Origin: CAZLAK01 sp964557545
GTDB taxonomy: Bacteria; Bacillota; Desulfotomaculia; Desulfotomaculales; Pelotomaculaceae
Length of the DNA stretch: 6,051 bases
NCBI GenBank assembly: GCA_964557545.1
Contig: CAZLAK010000066.1
Location: 1 to 6,051 of the forward strand
Reading direction: 5' to 3'
The position numbers and the translations under genes are program-made. The notes under the pieces are model-generated. The model searched no databases. It was not told the DNA's origin and saw nothing but the letters and a program-made list of their open reading frames with translations. Of this stretch, positions 4,358 through 6,051 are shown piece by piece (position 1 is the stretch's first letter; each line of letters opens with the position of its first letter).

Positions 4358-4615
4358 GTGCTCGTCCTCTCCAGGAAAAAGGGTCAGTCCCTCCACATCG
4401 GCCACGGGGTGCGTGTGGTGGTGCTGGAAGCCTCCAAGGACTTCGTGCGTTTAGGCATAGAAGCGCCGCCGGAAGTGGCCGTATACAGGAGCGAAATCTA
4501 CGCCGCCATCTGCGAAGAAAACGCCGCCGCCGTTACCTCTAAAAAGGCCCTGGCGGGACTTGCCGCCAATCAGCCGGCCGGTGAAGAGCGGGGAGAAAGA
4601 CAAATTAAAAAATAA
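4358..4615 (+). CDS. csrA: Carbon storage regulator / translational repressor CsrA
   Basis: CsrA is a dimeric RNA-binding protein that covers GGA-containing ribosome binding sites. In Firmicutes its main known target is the flagellin mRNA, and it is antagonised by FliW. The product is 85 residues and starts MLVLSRKKGQSLHIG, then VRLGIEAPPEVAVYRSEIY. Leu4, Arg6 and Arg44, the residues known to matter for RNA contact, are present. Asn55 in ICEEN corresponds to the Bacillus subtilis residue at which a mutation (N55D) makes CsrA resistant to FliW, so FliW control is probably intact. The C-terminal tail (about 60-85) is charged, Ala-rich and longer than in short CsrA proteins of 61-74 residues. 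GTG follows the fliW TAG with no spacer, so translation is probably coupled. Confidence 0.97.
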   Translation: MLVLSRKKGQSLHIGHGVRVVVLEASKDFVRLGIEAPPEVAVYRSEIYAAICEENAAAVTSKKALAGLAANQPAGEERGERQIKK

Positions 4616-4639
4616 AGATAAAGGCGGCCGTTGCCTTTA
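4602..4639. terminator. Compact two-way terminator between csrA and fliD
   Basis: TAAAGGC (4619-4625) and GCCTTTA (4633-4639) form a perfect 7-bp stem with a 7-nt loop in the 21-bp gap between the convergent genes. On the minus strand the stem is followed by ATCTTTATTTTTTAATTTG-like sequence (4618 down to 4602), a good T-rich tail for ending fliD. On the plus strand only CTTTT follows, so the csrA side is weaker. The stem includes the fliD stop codon. Confidence 0.6.
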
Positions 4640-6051
4640 CTTTTGGGTGCTGCCCAAGCCCAGGTAAGAAGCCAGCCAGGCGCTCTGGGCGTTCATGCGG
4701 CTTACGGCCTCCTCCATCAGCGCAAACTGGCGCCACAGCCGGTCCTCTTCCTTCTGCAGGCGTTCTTCTGTTTTTCTAATGCTCTCGTCGATGTACTTCA
4801 GCTGGCGGTCAATGGCGCTGTTGTCCGCCGTGGTAAAGGTGCTGGCGCTGCCGGCTTTAGCCGAAAGCTGTGCCATGGCGTTATTGACGTCCTGGTAGAG
4901 CCGCTGGCCAATGCCCATTTCACTATAAGTGTCCGAGCTTTTGGTAAAGAGCTCCATTACTCCCTGGAAGTCTTTTTGCAGGGCGTCTTTGAGTTTGGCC
5001 TCGTCGATGTAGAGCTTGCCCTTTTCGGCGTAACTGCCGGTGGTGATACCTATGGCGGCCAGGTTTTTGTAGCCGGAGGAAAGACCCGCCGGGGAGGAGC
5101 CCATCGTGGCGCGCATCTTGTAGACAATACCCTGCAGGAGCGGGTCGTTGCGCAGAAGGCCGCTCCTGGCCTTCTCCTCCCACTTCTTTTCCTGCTCGTC
5201 GGTGAGCTGTTCTCTTTGTTCGTCGGTGAGCGGTGCATAGTCGCGGTAGCGGGTTTCGGCCAGCTTGGCGTTTATTTTATCTATGACCTCGTTGTAGGCG
5301 TTGACAAAATCCTTGATGGCATTGAAAACGGCGTCCGTGTCGGCAGAGACAGTCACTGTAGCGGTGGCACCCCCGCCCTGCTTGAAGGTGAGAGTGATCC
5401 CGGCCACCGTCACCGTGTTGGTGGCGCTCTTCAAACCGGTGGCGTCACCGAAGCTGTACTCGGCGTCCTGGCCGGTGTAAACCTCGCCGGCCTTCATCTT
5501 CAGCTTTAAAACGCTGTCGCTGCCGTCCCCCGCAGGTCCACTTAAGAAGTTCTGCGGGTCGGTGACTACCTTGATCTTGGCCGCCGCGCCGGTAGAGGTG
5601 GTGGTGAGGTAAAAGCGGTTGTTGACGGCATCGTAGCTGGCGGCAATGCCCAGACCGGCGGCATTGATGGCCGAAACCACCTGGTAAATATTAGTAGTCG
5701 CGGCGTCAAACAAAAACTCCTTGCTGCCCCGGCTGCCCTCTAAAGTAAACGTGAGGGTTCCCGAAAGCCCGAACTGGGCAGCCAGCGTTTTGGTGGAGCC
5801 CCCATCGCCCGCCTCGTCCGTCAGGTCAGCCTGGCTGCCCTTGGAAACGCCCTGGGCGAGCTGGGCAACCGTCACGGTGTAGATGCCGGGGGCGGCGTTG
5901 GCCGTGGCCGATGCACCCACGGCCGCCTCGTTGGAGGAGGTAGCCTTTTTGGTTAGATAAGTGGCCTGCAGCTTCATGTTAAAGACCGTGTCCCTAAACG
6001 TGCGCAGGCTCGTGTTGATCGCCCGGTAGTCCTCCTGCTGCCACTCTAAAA
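4637..6051 (-). CDS. fliD: Flagellar filament cap protein FliD (5' end cut by right edge)
   Basis: FliD (HAP2) forms the cap at the filament tip and guides flagellin folding and insertion. The frame is open through the right edge. The 470 visible codons begin LEWQQEDYRAINTSLRTFRD (6049 down), typical FliD sequence normally about 35-40 residues from the start; the internal ATG at 5977 is not the start. A hook IN motif (about 5761-5603) contains FLFDAATTNIYQVVSAINAA. The middle has the Firmicutes FliD segment KWEEKARSGLLRNDPLLQG (about 5190-5130) after a tandem LTDEQREQLTDEQ. The end is a coiled coil (about 4825-4640) with IDESIRKTEERLQKEEDRLW and NAQSAWLASYLG. The central part is rich in Ala, Thr, Ser and Gly, as expected for a surface-exposed cap. 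It is convergent with csrA; its promoter is outside the window. Confidence 0.97.
   Translation of the reverse strand, partial: LEWQQEDYRAINTSLRTFRDTVFNMKLQATYLTKKATSSNEAAVGASATANAAPGIYTVTVAQLAQGVSKGSQADLTDEAGDGGSTKTLAAQFGLSGTLTFTLEGSRGSKEFLFDAATTNIYQVVSAINAAGLGIAASYDAVNNRFYLTTTSTGAAAKIKVVTDPQNFLSGPAGDGSDSVLKLKMKAGEVYTGQDAEYSFGDATGLKSATNTVTVAGITLTFKQGGGATATVTVSADTDAVFNAIKDFVNAYNEVIDKINAKLAETRYRDYAPLTDEQREQLTDEQEKKWEEKARSGLLRNDPLLQGIVYKMRATMGSSPAGLSSGYKNLAAIGITTGSYAEKGKLYIDEAKLKDALQKDFQGVMELFTKSSDTYSEMGIGQRLYQDVNNAMAQLSAKAGSASTFTTADNSAIDRQLKYIDESIRKTEERLQKEEDRLWRQFALMEEAVSRMNAQSAWLASYLGLGSTQK

Noticed and set aside
4631..5509. Long open frame (292 codons) on the plus strand opposite fliD
   Set aside because: It mirrors the fliD reading frame, whose identity is certain from many motifs. 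The antisense product has no recognisable domain, and no promoter or Shine-Dalgarno site leads into it.
4637..5977. fliD starting at the internal ATG at 5977
   Set aside because: The frame continues to the window edge with typical FliD N-terminal sequence (EWQQEDYRAINTSLRTFRD), so the true start is outside the window.

Overview
This 6,051-bp window is a block of bacterial flagellar genes. It looks like a GC-rich, Gram-positive-type Clostridia/Firmicutes genome, possibly from the Moorella/Ammonifex/Desulfotomaculum neighbourhood. That placement is an inference from the gene set (FliW with CsrA, a FlaG-FliT-FliS cluster, a flgB-flgC-fliE-fliF order), strong purine-rich Shine-Dalgarno sites and frequent GTG/TTG starts. 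There is no 16S or other decisive marker. I see no mobile element, tRNA, rRNA or CRISPR array.

Left part (1-2089, minus strand): the start of a basal-body operon read right to left, flgB > flgC > fliE > fliF. FliF is cut by the left edge, and the operon probably continues outside the window. A sigma-A-type promoter (2157-2185) lies upstream of flgB, together with a weaker sigma-28-like match. The 277-bp gap 2090-2366 also holds a strong intrinsic terminator (2230-2280) for the operon to its right and a GC-rich hairpin (2301-2318).

Middle (2367-3739, minus strand): fliS > fliT-like > flaG, a late operon encoding the flagellin chaperone, a second chaperone-like protein and FlaG. A near-consensus sigma-28 promoter (3713-3739) lies 37 bp upstream of the GTG start I assign to fliS. 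It shows that the longer open frame upstream of fliS is not coding.

Right part: fliW > csrA (3842-4615, plus strand) is a two-gene unit, divergent from fliS and convergent with fliD. The two genes abut with no spacer (TAG followed directly by GTG). fliD (4637 to beyond 6051, minus strand) encodes the filament cap and lacks roughly its first 35-40 codons at the right edge. A compact two-way terminator separates csrA from fliD.

Together these genes encode the inner part of the machine (MS-ring FliF, adaptor FliE, proximal rod FlgB/FlgC), the filament stage (FliD, FliS, FliT-like, FlaG) and the regulatory switch that matches flagellin translation to export (FliW antagonising CsrA). I found no previously undescribed system. 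The observations most worth checking concern promoter architecture, start sites of fliS and fliW, and RNA-level control around fliW-csrA and the flaG-flgB gap.
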